NCBI GenBank assembly: GCA_036272735.1
Contig: DATAYF010000157.1
Location: 1-5,810 of the forward strand
Reading direction: 5' to 3'
Origin: DATAYF01 sp036272735
Lineage (GTDB): Bacteria > Chloroflexota > Ktedonobacteria > Ktedonobacterales > Ktedonobacteraceae
DNA: 5,810 nt
The notes beneath the pieces are model-generated. The model had not been told where the DNA came from and ran no database searches. It was given only the letters and a program-made list of their open reading frames with translations. Position 1 is the stretch's first letter. Each line of letters opens with the position of its first letter. The position numbers and the translations under genes were made by a program. This document shows positions 5,413-5,810 of the stretch, in pieces.

Positions 5413-5433
5413 CCCCTGGCCTTCAGACAGGGG
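5413..5433 (+). repeat. Candidate left-end subterminal hairpin of the element
   Basis: CCCCTG (5413-5418) pairs with CAGGGG (5428-5433) around GCCTTCAGA. Short GC stems with a pyrimidine-rich CTTCAG/CTTTAG-like loop are typical of the ends that TnpA(Y1) recognises in IS200/IS605 elements. The role is inferred from resemblance and from its location about 90 bp before the first element gene. Confidence 0.45.
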
Positions 5434-5471
5434 GATAGAAGCGAGTCCTTTTGGGGGCGCGATGGGTGTGG

Positions 5472-5500
5472 TTGACATGAAGCTAGGTTAATGCTAAAAT
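5472..5500 (+). promoter_or_regulatory. Near-consensus promoter of the RHH/tnpB unit
   Basis: A perfect -35 TTGACA (5472-5477) is followed after 17 bp by TAAAAT (5495-5500, one base from consensus), with an extended -10 TG at 5492-5493. Seven bases after the -10 box is position 5507, the A of the RHH start codon. Predicted transcription therefore begins at or within a base or two of the ATG. Confidence 0.8.
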
Positions 5501-5519
5501 AGCTACATGAAAGATGCTA
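5481..5519 (+). promoter_or_regulatory. Candidate RHH operator: repeated WGCTA motifs
   Basis: GCTA occurs at 5482-5485, 5493-5496, 5502-5505 and 5516-5519, each preceded by A or T. The first three are 11 and 9 bp apart, close to one helical turn, and lie between the -35 box and the start codon. AGCTA (5481-5485) and TAGCT (5500-5504) also form an inverted repeat. Arc/MetJ-type proteins bind short tandem or inverted sites with about this spacing, so autoregulation is plausible. Four-base motifs arise easily by chance. Confidence 0.35.
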
Positions 5520-5683
5520 TAAAAACACTCACTGTGCGGTTCCCTGCTCATCTGTTAGAACAGATACGCGAGGTAGCTAAACAGAACAATCGGTCTCTGA
5601 ATGGTGAGGTTCTCACCGCTTTGGAAGAGCATGTGAAGAAACAGCAGAAAAGGAAGGAGCCACGTGACGAAGCGGGCGTATAA
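5507..5683 (+). CDS. Ribbon-helix-helix (Arc-like) DNA-binding protein of the IS element
   Basis: 58 residues. A beta-strand TLTVRFP (8-13) is followed by helix one HLLEQIREVAKQNN (15-28), the turn RSLNGEV, and helix two VLTALEEHVKKQ (36-47), the classic Arc/CopG fold that dimerises to insert its strand in the major groove. The tail is highly charged (KQQKRKEPRDEAG). No Shine-Dalgarno precedes the ATG, and the predicted transcript starts there, so translation is probably leaderless. The only other in-frame start near the 5' end, GTG at 5534, would remove part of the DNA-binding strand. The gene overlaps tnpB by 20 bases in another frame, suggesting translational coupling. Likely roles are repression of its own promoter and hence of tnpB, or an accessory in transposition. 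Its target is not shown directly. Confidence 0.88.
   Translation: MKDAIKTLTVRFPAHLLEQIREVAKQNNRSLNGEVLTALEEHVKKQQKRKEPRDEAGV
5651..5659 (+). promoter_or_regulatory. Ribosome binding site of tnpB
   Basis: AGGAAGGAG lies inside the RHH coding sequence, 4 nt before the GTG at 5664. It supports the GTG start and a tnpB that is translated from the same message as the RHH gene. Confidence 0.65.
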
Positions 5684-5810
5684 GTTCAGAGTCTACCCAA
5701 CAGCCGAGCAGCAGCACAACCTTGCCCAAACCTTTGGGTGCTGTCGCTTCGTGTACAATTGGGCGCTCTCCACCCGCAAACGGGCTTACTTCGACCGTGG
5801 TATCAAACTT
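5664..5810 (+). CDS. tnpB: TnpB-family RNA-guided nuclease, N-terminus only (runs off window)
   Basis: The first 49 codons are present, from a GTG with a good ribosome site. MTKRAYKFRVYPTAEQQHNL followed by FGCCRFVYNWAL and KRAYFDRG is the characteristic N-terminal OrfB/TnpB helix-turn-helix region (PF12323 type). Full-length members are roughly 350-450 residues with a RuvC-like nuclease and zinc ribbon, none of which is visible here, so activity cannot be judged. TnpB proteins are guided by an omega RNA from the element's right end and cut the vacated donor site, favouring element retention. The 20-base overlap with the RHH gene makes the pair an operon. A TnpB-derived repressor (TldR-like) with a dead RuvC cannot be excluded without the rest. 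Confidence 0.9.
   Translation, partial: MTKRAYKFRVYPTAEQQHNLAQTFGCCRFVYNWALSTRKRAYFDRGIKL

Larger units (their letters stand above)
5394..5810 (+). mobile_element. Left part of an IS200/IS605-type element (RHH plus tnpB)
   Basis: The visible order is subterminal hairpin, promoter, small ribbon-helix-helix gene, then tnpB running off the window. No tnpA lies between the hairpin and tnpB, so this is either a tnpB-only element or one whose tnpA is beyond the window. IS605-family ends are defined by hairpins rather than terminal inverted repeats, so the exact left cleavage site cannot be set here; the start given is only an outer limit. Confidence 0.65.

Noticed and set aside
1..5810. CRISPR array, tRNA or rRNA genes
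   Set aside because: No regularly spaced repeats, cloverleaf or conserved ribosomal RNA segments were seen on either strand by eye.

Overview
The window looks like an accessory segment of a moderately GC-rich bacterial chromosome. Its best taxonomic fit is a Ktedonobacteria-type Chloroflexota, a filamentous soil saprophyte. This is inferred from memory of three sorts of protein: the short S53 peptidase, the style of the decayed integrase, and a ribbon-helix-helix/TnpB insertion sequence. No marker gene in the window proves it.

Layout. Positions 1 to about 985 hold gene wreckage: an unrecognised coding remnant at the left edge, then a heavily frameshifted IS481-like integrase that has lost two of its three catalytic acids. 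An AT-rich stretch of about 300 bases follows, with a good sigma70-type promoter (1007-1035), an AT palindrome over its -10 box, and a leader of about 256 nt. The first intact gene (1298-2485) encodes a secreted S53 (sedolisin-type) serine-carboxyl peptidase. The roughly 840-base gap after it (2486-3326) is unusually rich in inverted repeats, including one perfect 23-bp palindrome. It also holds two doubtful small ORFs with strong Shine-Dalgarno sequences, one on each strand. The second intact gene (3381-5324) encodes a secreted family 3 glycoside hydrolase of the exo-beta-glucanase/beta-glucosidase type, closed by a strong 21-bp hairpin. The right end is the start of an IS200/IS605-type element: a subterminal hairpin, a near-consensus promoter, a 58-residue ribbon-helix-helix protein whose start codon falls at the predicted transcription start, and the first 49 codons of tnpB, which runs off the window.

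How the genes fit together. The peptidase and the glucosidase both carry Sec signal peptides and closely paired cysteines, so both probably act outside the cell on polymeric protein and beta-glucan. They are not an obvious operon, since each has its own leader and the gap between them is long and structured. The flanks are mobile-element material: dead on the left, apparently intact on the right as far as visible. The parts most worth a second look are the leaderless ribbon-helix-helix/tnpB transcription unit and the hairpin-dense gap.
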